Notes: generated by a model not told the origin, from the sequence alone. Positions 42,554 through 51,443 are shown, counted from the stretch's first letter. The stretch is 56,586 bases of DNA from Pirellulales bacterium (GCA_035499655.1 DATJYL010000141.1:1-56586), one strand, 5' to 3'. A program made the numbers and translations.

Positions 42554-43648
42554 TCATCCTCGTTGTTTCACAAAATCGAGCATATATTGCCGCAGCGTTT
42601 CCACGCCTGCGCGCGGCATGGCGTTGTATATCGAAGCCCGAATGCCGCCCACCGAGCGGTGCCCTTTCAAATCGATCAACTTGTGCTGCTTGGCGCCTTC
42701 GAGAAATGCTTTTTCGATTTCTTCGTTGGGCAGCCGAAACGTGACGTTCATCTGCGACCGGCAGTTCGCTTGCGCATGCCCCTGATAAAACTTCGGATGC
42801 TGATCGAGCACATCGTACAATAGCGCCGCTTTGGATCGGTTCAGCTCCTGCATTTTGGCCAGCCCCCCAATTTCGTTTTTCAGCCACCGGCAAATCAGCA
42901 TCACCACGTAAATGCCAAACGTCGGCGGCGTGTTGTACCGCGATTCATTGGCCGCATATTGGCGATAATCGAGCATCGGCGGCAAATTCGGCGCGGCGCC
43001 CTGCATGACGTCGTCCCGGATAATCACCACCGTCACGCCCGACGGACCCGCGTTCTTCTGCGCGCAAGCGTACAGCAAGCCGTATTTGCTAATCGGCACC
43101 GGCTTGCTCAAAAAATTGCTGGATGCATCGCACACCAGCGGCACTCCGCCCACTTCCGGCGGCGACGGAAACTCCACCCCCTGGATCGTTTCGTTGTCGG
43201 TGTAATGAACGTAAGCTGCGCTGGGCGTCAGTTTCAACTCTCCCGACTTTGGCAGCCGATCATAATTCGTAGCTTTGCCGTCCCAGGAAACATGCGCTTC
43301 CCCTTCGCGCCGGGCTTCCTCAATCGCCTTTTTGCCCCATGTGCCGGTGAGAACGTAATCGGCGCTTTTGCCCGTCCCGCGCAGCAGGTTCATCGCCACC
43401 ATGGTAAACTGCAAGCTGGCGCCCCCCTGAAGAAACAAAAGATGGTAACCCTCGGGCACGCCCAGCAAATCGCGCAGGCCTTGGGTGGCCTCGGCCAAAA
43501 TGGCGTCGAACGCTTTGCTCCGGTGGCTGATCTCCAGAATCGACATCCCCACGCCAGGCAGCGCCAGCAGTTCCCGCTGAGCGTGTTCCAAAACACTCAC
43601 CGGCAAAACGGCCGGACCGGGCGAAAAATTGAAAACACGCTCTGTCAT
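42554..43648 (-). CDS. serC: Phosphoserine aminotransferase
   Basis: 364 aa. PLP enzyme converting 3-phosphohydroxypyruvate and glutamate to phosphoserine. N-terminus FNFSPGPAVLPVSVLE is characteristic. The PLP lysine is in ACAQKNAGPSGVTVV, with CDASSNFLSKP upstream of it and GGIRASIYNAMP near the end. It precedes serA on the same strand. The two are separated and flanked by the CCATCCGC repeats, so co-transcription is likely but not certain. Confidence 0.97.
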   Translation of the reverse strand: MTERVFNFSPGPAVLPVSVLEHAQRELLALPGVGMSILEISHRSKAFDAILAEATQGLRDLLGVPEGYHLLFLQGGASLQFTMVAMNLLRGTGKSADYVLTGTWGKKAIEEARREGEAHVSWDGKATNYDRLPKSGELKLTPSAAYVHYTDNETIQGVEFPSPPEVGGVPLVCDASSNFLSKPVPISKYGLLYACAQKNAGPSGVTVVIIRDDVMQGAAPNLPPMLDYRQYAANESRYNTPPTFGIYVVMLICRWLKNEIGGLAKMQELNRSKAALLYDVLDQHPKFYQGHAQANCRSQMNVTFRLPNEEIEKAFLEGAKQHKLIDLKGHRSVGGIRASIYNAMPRAGVETLRQYMLDFVKQRG

Positions 43649-43711
43649 GGGTGATGTGTTCGAGTGGTGAGTATTCCGGCGACAGTAACCGATCCGCTGA
43701 CAATGGACTAT

Positions 43712-43731
43712 CCATCCGCTTGCGGTTTAGC
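43712..43731. repeat. CCATCCGCTTGCGGTTTAGC repeat, copy upstream of serC
   Basis: Same 20-mer and same orientation as the cluster at 42426-42515. Together they enclose serC. Confidence 0.85.
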
Positions 43732-43798
43732 ACGCTTCCTTCCGTGAATCACGCAGAATACGCCGCTGGGGCAAAGTGGTCAAGGACGCTAATTCGAT

Positions 43799-43878
43799 GG
43801 TAGTGGGCCAATTTGAACATAGCCCGACTGTGTCAGTCGGGAAAAGCGGCTGTCGGAATTTCAAATTGTCCCACCACC
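43799..43878. mobile_element. 80-bp foldback element (MITE-like)
   Basis: Terminal inverted repeats of 19 bases: GGTAGTGGGCCAATTTGAA (43799-43817) and TTCAAATTGTCCCACCACC (43860-43878), two mismatches. Inside is a perfect hairpin CCCGACTG-TGT-CAGTCGGG. The first 46 bases recur without a mismatch at 56541-56586, where the window ends. It lies in the gap between serC and the SDR gene. No gene inside. Confidence 0.8.
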
Positions 43879-43992
43879 AATTCGATGACAGCACTGCCCC
43901 TCCCCCGGTTCGATCCCAAGCGAACAAGCTGGAAGTGACTTGGGCCGACCAATTGTGATAATTTGCCTTGCCAATCAAAGGAAAATACGGGC

Positions 43993-44829
43993 ATGGATGC
44001 CGCAAAAAAACGCGCTTTAGTGACCGGCGCTAGCAGTGGGTTTGGCGCGGAGATTGCCCGCGTCCTGGCGCAGCGCGGTTTCAACCTCGTAATTGCCGCG
44101 CGCCGCCGCGATCGCCTGGAAACGCTGGCCGAACAATTCCGCCGCGAACATCACGTCGATGTGGCCGTGTTTGCTTCCGATCTTTCCACATCCACCGGCC
44201 CACGCCAATTGTTCGACGTCGTTCGCGCCGCCGGTTTGCAAATCGACATCCTCGTCAACAATGCCGGCTTGGGGCATTTCGGTCCTTTCTTGGAGCAATC
44301 GCTGGAGCAAATCGAACAGATGATTGCGGTCGATGTTTCCGCGACAACCGCGCTCACGCGGCTGTATGCCCAGGCTATGGTCGCACAAGGTTATGGACGC
44401 ATCTTGCAGGTCTCGTCATTCGCCGCGCTGCAGCCGATTCCCCGCTACAGCGTCTACTCCGCCGCCAAGGCCTATTTGGTTGCCCTGGCGCAGGGGCTGC
44501 AGCACGAACTGCGCAAAACGGGCGTCCGCATCAGCGTCGTTGCCCCGGGTTTCATGAAGACGGAGTTCCACGACGTCGCGCTTCACGAGCGGACATTTCT
44601 TATGAAACTCACCAACGTCCCGGTCTGGTACACGGCGCGGCGGGCCGTGGTCGGCATGCTCCGCGGAAAACTGCTCATCACGCCGGGCCCGGTTTATCAA
44701 ATCAATGGAGTCCTGGTCCGGTTTTTACCGCGCCGCCTGGCGTCGGCCATTTCCGCGCTCTCCGTGGGCGGAAAACAAATGAGCCCCGAAATCGCCGCCC
44801 AAGAAATGGCTGCAAACGAACGTAAATAA
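43993..44829 (+). CDS. Short-chain dehydrogenase/reductase
   Basis: 278 aa from ATG 43993 (AAAGGA upstream). Classical SDR signatures: TGASSGFG cofactor loop at 11-18, NNAGLG, Ser in VSSFAAL and catalytic YSAAK. The C-terminus has extra residues with PGPVYQINGVLVRFLPRR. Residues RRRDR after the second strand (IAARRRDR) suggest NADP preference. Substrate unknown. A second SDR follows on the same strand after 54 bases. Confidence 0.93.
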   Translation: MDAAKKRALVTGASSGFGAEIARVLAQRGFNLVIAARRRDRLETLAEQFRREHHVDVAVFASDLSTSTGPRQLFDVVRAAGLQIDILVNNAGLGHFGPFLEQSLEQIEQMIAVDVSATTALTRLYAQAMVAQGYGRILQVSSFAALQPIPRYSVYSAAKAYLVALAQGLQHELRKTGVRISVVAPGFMKTEFHDVALHERTFLMKLTNVPVWYTARRAVVGMLRGKLLITPGPVYQINGVLVRFLPRRLASAISALSVGGKQMSPEIAAQEMAANERK

Positions 44830-44883
44830 ACCCCAGTCAATCTTCGAGAAGCCCAAATCAGAGAATGCAAATCGGAGTCGCAC

Positions 44884-45780
44884 ATGAAACATCTCAAAGG
44901 CAAACGCTGCTTCCTCACCGGAGCGGCTTCGGGCATTGGCCGGGCACTGGCGCTGCGATTGGCTGGCGAAGGCGTCCATTTGTATCTCGTCGATGTCGAT
45001 GCGGCAGGCCTGCAAACCATCGTCGACGAGTGCCGCCGCCGCGGCGTCGTGGCCGTCGGCCGCCCCTGCGATTTATCGCAACCGACGCAAATCTCGGCCG
45101 CCATCGCCGATTTGCTCGCGCGCTGGAAATACATCGATCTGCTCGTGAACAATGCCGGCGTCGCCTATTACGGACCCACCGAAAAAATGACCGGCCCGCA
45201 ATGGGACTGGCTCATGTCCATCAATTTGTTGGCGCCCGTGCAAATTACGCGGGAGCTACTGCCCACGTTGTTGGCGCGAAACGGCGCTCACATTCTCAAC
45301 GTCTGCAGCATCTCCGGCATCGTCGCCGGAGGGCGTTTTTCCGCCTACCACACCAGCAAGTTTGGCTTGACGGGCTTCACCGAAGCGCTGCGGGCCGAAT
45401 ACAACCGCAAGGGCATCGGCGTCACCAATTTGTGCCCGGGCCCAGTCAGCAGCAACTTATACAACCGGGCCATCAGCGGCCGCAGCCGCGGCCAGCCGGT
45501 GCCCAATCCGCCCGCTTGGTTATCCGCCTCGCCCGATTACGTTGCGCGCCGAGGCGTCTCGGGCATCAAACGCAACAAGCGGCTGGTGCTGGTCACGCCG
45601 TTGGCCAGATTGTTATTTGCTCTAAAGCGCATTTCCCCCGCGTTCTTAGATTCGCTCAATCACGTCACCCGCCGCCGGCGTCCCGTTCCCGCCGACACCA
45701 CCCACACCGAACCGCCCCCGCAATTCGAAATGGCCCTGACAGATTTAGCGGCGGTAGTGTCACAGAATGTGGCGGCCTGA
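44884..45780 (+). CDS. Short-chain dehydrogenase/reductase
   Basis: 298 aa; GGAG seven bases before the ATG. TGAASGIG cofactor loop at 13-20, NNAGVAYYG, Ser in CSISG, catalytic YHTSK, and an Asp after the second strand (YLVDVDA) that favours NAD. The C-terminal extension of about 70 residues (LARLLFALKRISPAFLDSLN...) resembles membrane-associating SDRs. It probably forms a unit with the preceding SDR. A longer ORF in another frame over the same DNA is a shadow. Confidence 0.93.
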   Translation: MKHLKGKRCFLTGAASGIGRALALRLAGEGVHLYLVDVDAAGLQTIVDECRRRGVVAVGRPCDLSQPTQISAAIADLLARWKYIDLLVNNAGVAYYGPTEKMTGPQWDWLMSINLLAPVQITRELLPTLLARNGAHILNVCSISGIVAGGRFSAYHTSKFGLTGFTEALRAEYNRKGIGVTNLCPGPVSSNLYNRAISGRSRGQPVPNPPAWLSASPDYVARRGVSGIKRNKRLVLVTPLARLLFALKRISPAFLDSLNHVTRRRRPVPADTTHTEPPPQFEMALTDLAAVVSQNVAA

Positions 45781-45792
45781 TAGTTTTGGCAA

Positions 45793-46563
45793 CTACCGGT
45801 ACGTTGCATCCGGCGCTGCCACCAACCGCGTGCCACCGGCACTGGTGTATGGCGCGCCGGTCACACCGGCTTGCTGCAAAGCGTTCACGCGCTGGGCCAG
45901 TTCCGGCTGGTTGCGGTCCACCATTAAGGCCCGTTGATAGTTCGCCATGGCCTGGTTCACATCCCCCGATTCCTCGCGCAACCGCCCCAATGCGGCCAAA
46001 GCGCGCGGATCGTTGGGCGAAACCGCCAACGCCGAAGTCAGACAATCGGTGGCTGATTTCTTGTCCCCGAATTCTTCGTACATGCGGGCCAACTCGATCT
46101 TCGGCGCGGCCTGCGACGGATTTTCTGTCGACCAATCTTCCAGCATCTTGAACGCTTCCTCCGATCGGCCTTGTTCCACCAGCAGCACCGCCAGACCGCG
46201 GCGGCATTCCACGTGGTTGGGGTTGTGATCCAAACACTGCCGGTAATAACTTTCGGCCTGGGCGGTGTCGGCCGGCTTTTGTTGCAACTTGCCTTGGCGG
46301 TGATAGTATGCCGCCAGGTTGTAATAGCTGTCAGGGTTGTTCGGATCGTTTTGCATGGCTTCGCGGAAGTCACTCGCAGCACCGTCGTAGTTGCCCATCT
46401 GAAACAACCGCACCCCCTCGGAGTTTTCCCCCGTCGACATCCAGCCGCATCCCCCGAGTCCGCTGAAGCATAATCCGGCGGTCAGCGCCGAAATGACTTT
46501 TAGGCAGCGGCCGATACCGGCCTGCCGAAGAATGACGTAATGATCGAAGCGCGCACGGTTCAC
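45793..46563 (-). CDS. TPR-repeat lipoprotein
   Basis: 256 aa. The start is a GTG at 46563: GGAGG sits eight bases upstream, and the upstream open frame lacks such a site. After a basic N-terminus, a hydrophobic stretch leads to the lipobox GLGG-C39, predicting a lipid-anchored protein. Several TPR units follow (GVRLFQMGNYDGAASDFREA, DSYYNLAAYYHRQGKLQ, AESYYRQCLDHNPNHVECRR, ALAALGRLREESGDVNQA, MANYQRALMVDRNQPEL). It probably scaffolds other envelope proteins. Convergent with the SDR pair (12 bases apart). Confidence 0.88.
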   Translation of the reverse strand: MNRARFDHYVILRQAGIGRCLKVISALTAGLCFSGLGGCGWMSTGENSEGVRLFQMGNYDGAASDFREAMQNDPNNPDSYYNLAAYYHRQGKLQQKPADTAQAESYYRQCLDHNPNHVECRRGLAVLLVEQGRSEEAFKMLEDWSTENPSQAAPKIELARMYEEFGDKKSATDCLTSALAVSPNDPRALAALGRLREESGDVNQAMANYQRALMVDRNQPELAQRVNALQQAGVTGAPYTSAGGTRLVAAPDATYR

Positions 46564-46813
46564 GGGTTGCGCCTCCTTCCGCTGGTGTGATACGTTGGCT
46601 GAACAGCCCCTGGATGGCTTGAATGCGTACGGCGCGCGAAATCCTTCGGCGGAGACGTGCAAGCCCAGAAAAGCGGGCAAACCATAGTTTCTGCCCGCCG
46701 CTTGTGCAAGGGCAAAAATGTGCCGCCATCACAGCGATCAGAAAAAATTGCCCCAACAATCAGAGCACGCTAGCGATGCTAGCCTTTGTGCCGCAGCCCA
46801 TTGGCGTTGGAAA

Positions 46814-47170
46814 TCAACCGTGCGCCGCAGGATTCGGTTCGCTCGGTGTTTCCATCAAGGTGGTCGGGTTCACTTTGGTATAGCCCAGGCTACGGATCAC
46901 TTCCAGCACTTCGCTGCACGTGGGGAACATCCGGCCGCTGCTCCGTTTGTACCGATCCAGGGCGTGCATGAACTCGACTTCTTCCTCCGAATAATCGCGC
47001 TCGCAGGTGGTGGGGTCTATCTGTCGGCGGCGGTTTACTTTTTCGCGCCGTTGCAGCTTGCGGCGTTCGACGGGCACAGCCTGAACAGCACTCCGGCGGT
47101 CGGCGGCAAGGCGACGCTCTGTGCTCCCTCGGCGGTCGACTACGGCGGCGGCAGTTTTCATTTTGGACAC
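46814..47170 (-). CDS. Arg-rich hypothetical protein of a planctomycete type
   Basis: 118 aa from GTG 47170 (AAGG eight bases upstream); ATG 47161 is an alternative. The N-terminal half is built of arginine clusters ([31 protein letters not shown]). The second half, [45 protein letters not shown], looks like a conserved helical domain. The RR spacing suggests binding of RNA or other acidic partners. No known function. Confidence 0.78.
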   Translation of the reverse strand: MSKMKTAAAVVDRRGSTERRLAADRRSAVQAVPVERRKLQRREKVNRRRQIDPTTCERDYSEEEVEFMHALDRYKRSSGRMFPTCSEVLEVIRSLGYTKVNPTTLMETPSEPNPAAHG

Positions 47171-47479
47171 GTGTTTCGCCTTTTCTGACTGGGGAATAGA
47201 CGCAAACCACAAGAAGTATAGGCCCTGTACCTACGACAGAGGAAATCGGACCGCCCCCATGTTAAACATCAACGCCTGGGAAAAATGTACGGTTTTAGGG
47301 AGATAATCGCATGGTGCGGGTTTTCCCGATGGGGCGATTTTGACGGTCGTGGGGCGCAGCCCGTCGGTCCCCAATCAGATCGATGGCCCAGCACGAGGAA
47401 AAACCGCCGCCGGCCGCTTAGCAGCGAGCGGCCCCCCTGGACAGAAGCCCCTTCTACAAGCCGCTTGCAAAAATGCCGC
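47171..47479. other. Intergenic region, nothing certain
   Basis: 309 bases. Contains scattered palindromic fragments (CGGCCGCTTAGCAGCGAGCGGCC near 47419, and an AAGCCGCTTGC fragment near 47459) similar to the CCGCTTGCGG family. No gene or terminator is seen. Confidence 0.4.
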
Positions 47480-47953
47480 TTATAAAAACCGATTCGCCAG
47501 CCAGAAGGCGTTAAACGCCGTATAAACCGAACCCGTCACCGGTTTGAAATCTTCCGCCACACGGTCCACTCGTTTGAGAACTTCCGCAGTCAATTTCTGC
47601 GGCTGCGTTTCACTGGGGCCATTGCTCGCTTCGTGGATTGCCGCCGGTCCCCGCCAGCTAATCACCGCAATCAATAGCGCCGCGGCAATGGCAACCACCG
47701 CGCTGGCACGCAGCCGCCAACGCTTTTGCTCCCGCCGCTGCACGTCAACCGCTTGCATGACTCGCAAGGCGAAATCAGGGGACGGTTCCTCCCGTGTGTT
47801 CGGCAACGTCTCGAACAATGACATTTGTGTCGACAGTAATTGATCACATTCCGGACAACTACGTGCGTGCGCGCACAGCAAAAGATCGAGCTGCGGCGAC
47901 CGGCGCTCATCGAGCACGGCATTCAGCCGCGATTTGAACGTGGCACAAGTCAT
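47480..47953 (-). CDS. Membrane anti-sigma factor with zinc-finger motif
   Basis: 157 aa from ATG 47953, eight bases after the sigma gene's stop. The zinc-binding anti-sigma motif H29-x3-C33-x2-C36 is present (CAHARSCPECDQLL). One transmembrane helix spans about 82-100 (ASAVVAIAAALLIAVISW), leaving a short external domain. It should hold the preceding ECF sigma factor inactive at the membrane until an envelope signal arrives. Confidence 0.92.
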   Translation of the reverse strand: MTCATFKSRLNAVLDERRSPQLDLLLCAHARSCPECDQLLSTQMSLFETLPNTREEPSPDFALRVMQAVDVQRREQKRWRLRASAVVAIAAALLIAVISWRGPAAIHEASNGPSETQPQKLTAEVLKRVDRVAEDFKPVTGSVYTAFNAFWLANRFL

Positions 47954-47963
47954 TTCACTGCCG

Positions 47964-48530
47964 TTAGATTTGGCGTATGGCACGTGACACCTCCCCCACA
48001 ACTTCTCGTTTGCGAAGCATTTCCACCAATTCCCGCCGCGCCCGGTGCACCCACGTTTTCACGGTTCCCAACGGGCAATCAAGTGCGGCTCCAATTTCAG
48101 CGTAACTCAACTCTTCCTCGTGAAACAACTTAAATGCCAGCCGATATTCCTCCCGCAGCCGCCCCATCGCCCGCTGCAATTCCTCCGCCAAATGGCGGGC
48201 CGGTTTGCCGTCAGGCTGCCGGTCCGGCACTTGCTCGACCAATTGCGTTGTGCTGGGGCGTCGCATCCGTTGCCCCAAACAAGTCCGGCAGCGATTGCCG
48301 GCAATCGCCAATAGCCAAGGCAAAAACTCCCGCTGCGAATCCCACTGCCGCAGGCTCCGAAATGCCCGAACGAATGTTTCCTGCGCCATGTCTTCCGCGT
48401 CCTGTCGCTGGCCAAGCATGCGCAAGCACAGCCCGAAAACCGGGCTCTGGTAGCGGTCTACCAAGGCCAACATCGCGGTTTGGTCGCCGGCCAGCGAGCG
48501 CTGGACTAGGTCTCGCACATCGTCAGCCAA
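47964..48530 (-). CDS. ECF sigma factor (RpoE-like)
   Basis: 188 aa. Region 2: QRQDAEDMAQETFVRAFRSL and FLPWLLAIAGNRCRTCLGQR. Region 4: LREEYRLAFKLFHEEELSYA, EIGAALDCPLGTVKTWVHRA, RRELVEML. Followed at once by a zinc-finger anti-sigma gene, the classical ECF operon layout. The inducing signal is unknown. Confidence 0.95.
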   Translation of the reverse strand: MADDVRDLVQRSLAGDQTAMLALVDRYQSPVFGLCLRMLGQRQDAEDMAQETFVRAFRSLRQWDSQREFLPWLLAIAGNRCRTCLGQRMRRPSTTQLVEQVPDRQPDGKPARHLAEELQRAMGRLREEYRLAFKLFHEEELSYAEIGAALDCPLGTVKTWVHRARRELVEMLRKREVVGEVSRAIRQI

Positions 48531-48681
48531 TGCAGGGTCCCTTTTGTCTGGCGGAAGGCGGTTCTAAAGCGTATACCCGCCAGGAACCATTGTTGTTTCA
48601 AATCGCTAGAAAAAGCAACCTCTGGCGCCGTTGGCGTAAAGAACCGCCATACATTGCTGATTCGGCACAGCTGCGGCAGGC

Positions 48682-48942
48682 TTACTTCTTCCCCGTCACC
48701 TGCTGCCAGACATCGCGGGCAATACCACGCAATTCGCGGAGCGAAACATCTTCCAGACGCTGAGCTTGCTCGGCCAGCCGCTCGTTGATTTTCACGGCCG
48801 TTTCCTGCATTACTTCGTGCGTTTCCTGCGAGCCGCCGCACAGCACAAAATTATCTCCCTTGGTAATGCGCGTTTGCCCATCGGCGGCATCAAACGCCAC
48901 ACCTAAAATACCGGCTTTACGCTTACGCTTGACGGCTCGCAC
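48682..48942 (-). CDS. Small hypothetical protein
   Basis: 86 aa from GTG 48942; GAGGA precedes the start by five bases. N-terminus basic (RAVKRKRKAGILGVAFD), then AADGQTRITKGDNFVLCGGS, QETHEVMQETAVKINERL. A beta-hairpin followed by a long helix is predicted. No family is named with confidence. Confidence 0.65.
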   Translation of the reverse strand: MRAVKRKRKAGILGVAFDAADGQTRITKGDNFVLCGGSQETHEVMQETAVKINERLAEQAQRLEDVSLRELRGIARDVWQQVTGKK

Positions 48943-48963
48943 GCATTCCTCGGCAAAAAGTAG

Positions 48964-48983
48964 GTCAGGCTTTCGAGCCTGAC
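48964..48983. repeat. GTCAGGCT-TTCG-AGCCTGAC hairpin
   Basis: Perfect 8-bp stem with a UUCG-type loop in the 225-base gap between the small hypothetical gene and the FHA gene. The UUCG tetraloop makes an unusually stable RNA hairpin. No T-run; probably a dispersed palindrome. Confidence 0.8.
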
Positions 48984-49167
48984 AAACGCAGTGACTTTTC
49001 TAGACAACTAGCTGGCGTCCTGCCCTTTATTCATATCGCGCCGGTCGCCTCTGGAACTATAGATAGGATAGCACAGCCCGGTCAAGCTTGACGCTATCCA
49101 GACAACCGTTCACCGTAACCGGCTTAGATTTCGGTTTAGCGCCGGCGCTGAGCCAGCCGCACCGGGC

Positions 49168-49887
49168 TTAACCGTTCCGGTTACTGAACAGCTTTTTCAG
49201 CGCCAGATTTGCGGCCTCGCGGCTGTCTTTAGGAACTGCCGGAGTCGGCGCCATAAATTTACCGGTTGTCTTAACAGCCGGCATCCCGCCCGATTCGCTA
49301 ACTTTGGCCTCCTCCGGCGATGCCGGTGGATTCGCTTTCGCATCCACCGGCTTGATCGTCGTCGTCTCGTCGGTGGGTGTTTTCAGAAACGCGGTTTCTC
49401 TCACCGACATGGCCGGAGTTTCGTGCGCGGGTTGACCGCGTTCTTCCAGATCATCCGTCTCGTTATCGGCCGGAACCGGGGTCAACCAATCGCTGATATC
49501 TTGATCGCCTTTGCCCGCCTTTGCTCCCGTGGCGGTGCGCTGGGCGGCGTCTTTTACATCTTTGACCTTGGGGCGCTTCTTGCCCCCGACACGCGAAGTC
49601 AATTCCACTTCGAACTCCAAATTGCCGACCTTGATACGGTCGCCATTGTGCAGTTCGTGCTGTCCCACCACTTTTTGTTCGTTGACAATCGTGCCGTTGC
49701 GGCTGCCAAAATCGCGGATTGCGCAAAAGCCTTCTTCGACCAACAGCACGCAATGATGCCGGCTCACAGTCTCGCTATGGGGGCGCAGGTGGCAGTCGTC
49801 GGCACGCCCGATGAGAAACTTGCTGACCGTAATCGGTATTTCCTTGCCGGCGCTGCGGCCGGTCAGCAGCTTGAGAGTTAATTCCAT
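49168..49887 (-). CDS. FHA-domain protein
   Basis: 239 aa. N-terminal forkhead-associated domain (about 1-97) with the phosphothreonine-binding signature FLIGRADDC, SRHHC and FGSRNGT. The rest is hydrophilic and Pro/Thr/Glu-rich, ending AANLALKKLFSNRNG, a short helix that may bind a partner. FHA proteins read Ser/Thr kinase signals, so a link with the kinase at 5392-7851 or others is possible but not shown by position. Confidence 0.93.
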   Translation of the reverse strand: MELTLKLLTGRSAGKEIPITVSKFLIGRADDCHLRPHSETVSRHHCVLLVEEGFCAIRDFGSRNGTIVNEQKVVGQHELHNGDRIKVGNLEFEVELTSRVGGKKRPKVKDVKDAAQRTATGAKAGKGDQDISDWLTPVPADNETDDLEERGQPAHETPAMSVRETAFLKTPTDETTTIKPVDAKANPPASPEEAKVSESGGMPAVKTTGKFMAPTPAVPKDSREAANLALKKLFSNRNG

Positions 49888-50472
49888 GCTCCGCCTCGGT
49901 TCCGTAACGTGGTACTGCGATACATCTAATAATAATTGCGAAAATTCACCACGACGAAATTGTGCGTTGCCGGAACAGCACGCTCTGATACTTCCTGGCT
50001 TGCTCCCTATTTAGAAAAAAATTGTTCACTCAAACCACGCAAGCTTAGCCGCCCAGTCCGCGTTCCGCGCCCCCCTCTTTGGAAAAAAGAAGATAACGAT
50101 AAGCCTTAAAGAGGACCTGCGGCGCGTTTGGTCTGATCACACTGAACCAAACATTCCAATGGCCGACACGGGCCTGGCCCGTGTGTCGACAGTTACTTCC
50201 CACAAGCCCGATCTTACCGGATCGGCGCTCTCCAGTCAAAGAATCCCCCCATCAGTGTCCTGGCTGTCCCCCGGCAGCCAAAACCTTTCTCGAGATGACA
50301 TCGGCCGCCACTCGCAGCCGACTCAATTCAGATTTTGCCCAAACTCTGGTTTCAAAAGCCTAAAACCGCCGCCTCCCGCTGCAAAACCTTCTCCCAACGA
50401 GAGTTCCGCCAGCACACCGCCTAATCGGAAGCAGTTTTATGAAGGCTTAATCATTTTCGGCCCATCCGTCGA
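49888..50472. other. Intergenic region before the glycine cleavage operon's 3' end
   Basis: 585 bases without a convincing gene. Contains the palindrome CACGGGCC-T-GGCCCGTG (50167-50183) and an A-rich stretch at about 50015-50025. The FHA promoter should lie near 49900-50000. No other structure seen. Confidence 0.45.
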
Positions 50473-51294
50473 TTAGCGCCGGCAAGTCCAGCCCGCGTCA
50501 CCAAATTTTCCTCTTTCGATTGCTCGGGCCGCTGACACTACTGCCTCGGGCAGTGCCTCTCGCTGTTGATCCAGCGATAATCGGGCAGCCAGCCGTACGG
50601 GCCAAACCTCCAGCAGCCCGTTCATTCCCCGTAAATTTGCGCCTGCCATTTCTTTGGAACCGTCGATGAAATCGGCAATTCCGGGAAGCTCCGGCGCAAA
50701 CGGCGACCGGGCCCACAGCACGCTGCCGTGTTGCAGCACCGCCCCGCGCTGCCGCCGCTGCGCGCTACCGGCGATTTTGTGACCAGCCAGCAGCACGTCC
50801 CCCTGTTCGCGCCGCTGAAAACACAAAAACGGTTTATTCAAACCAGAGCTTGTGTTAGTGCAGGTTTCAAAACCCTCTCCCTTTGGGAGAGGGTAGGGTG
50901 AGGGTGCTGACGCCGGCTCGCATTGTGTGGCCGCAGCGCCAAACTCCGCCAGCGTTTCGATCAAGCTCCGGTGTACCGCCTGGTACAGCTTTTCAGCCCG
51001 CGCGGCAAGCGGATGCGCAAAGGGCAGGGCAACGCTGTAGGTCAATTCGCGGTCGTGCAAAATCGCACCGCCGCCGCTGGCACGCCGCACCAGCGCACAC
51101 CCGGCGCTGGCCGCGTGCAATTTCCGATCGTCGTGCGGCTGAAAATATCCCAGCGATAGCGTCGGTTCCCGCCACGTGTAAAACCGTAGCGTGGCAATTC
51201 CGTCATTCTGCGCCGATTCCAACAGCGCTTCATCCAGCGCCATGTTCCACGCGCCCGATGCCGGCGGATCGATGATGAGGCGACAGGAATTCAC
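50473..51294 (-). CDS. Lipoate-protein ligase A-family protein
   Basis: 273 aa from GTG 51294; the frame is open to 51345 only through repeat DNA, so the start is uncertain. The BPL/LplA/LipB fold is visible: NMALDEALLES, RRASGGGAILHDRELTYSVA, and GHKIAGSAQRRQRGAVLQHG with the catalytic lysine in GHKIAGSAQ. It lies last in the gcv operon and should attach lipoyl or octanoyl groups, most likely to GcvH. About 12 residues (130-141, SAPSPYPLPKGEG) come from an in-frame palindromic repeat in a loop. Confidence 0.88.
   Translation of the reverse strand: MNSCRLIIDPPASGAWNMALDEALLESAQNDGIATLRFYTWREPTLSLGYFQPHDDRKLHAASAGCALVRRASGGGAILHDRELTYSVALPFAHPLAARAEKLYQAVHRSLIETLAEFGAAATQCEPASAPSPYPLPKGEGFETCTNTSSGLNKPFLCFQRREQGDVLLAGHKIAGSAQRRQRGAVLQHGSVLWARSPFAPELPGIADFIDGSKEMAGANLRGMNGLLEVWPVRLAARLSLDQQREALPEAVVSAARAIERGKFGDAGWTCRR
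50873..50906 (-). repeat. CCCTCTCCC/GGGAGAGGG palindrome inside the lplA-like gene
   Basis: CCCTCTCCC-TTT-GGGAGAGGG followed by TAGGGTGAGGGTG on the plus strand. In the sense strand of the gene it reads PSPYPLPKGEG. Same family and same orientation to the coding strand as the copies in gcvPB (51980-52020) and glnS (26811-26841). Confidence 0.88.
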
Positions 51295-51322
51295 AGCAAT
51301 GGCGAAAGCCGAATTTCGAATG

Positions 51323-51443
51323 AATGACCAATCTCCAAGCACCAATGACCAATGAGAGCAGGCAAGCAGTTTTGGTCCTTATTGGTCATTGGGATTTGGT
51401 CATTGGTCATTTCTCATCCATTGGGATTTGGTCATTGGTCATT
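51323..51443. repeat. TGACCAAT foldback array between gcvPB and the lplA-like gene
   Basis: Left arm AATGACCAATCTCC...AATGACCAATGA (51323-51355); two inverse arms ATTGGTCATTGGGATTTGG... (51380-51410) and ATTGGGATTTGGTCATTGG... (51420-51443). The last arm contains the TGA stop of gcvPB (51439-51441). Confidence 0.88.

Noticed and set aside
44865-46151. 428-codon plus-strand ORF over the second SDR and the TPR gene
   Set aside because: It covers two genes with clear domains in other frames and is Arg/His-rich without any motif, as expected of a shadow frame in GC-rich DNA.
46740-46790. Hairpins after the Arg-rich hypothetical gene (GCTAGC-ATC-GCTAGC and ATTG/CAAT followed by T-run on the minus strand)
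   Set aside because: Stems are six and four base pairs only and do not directly precede one T-run; too weak to call a terminator.
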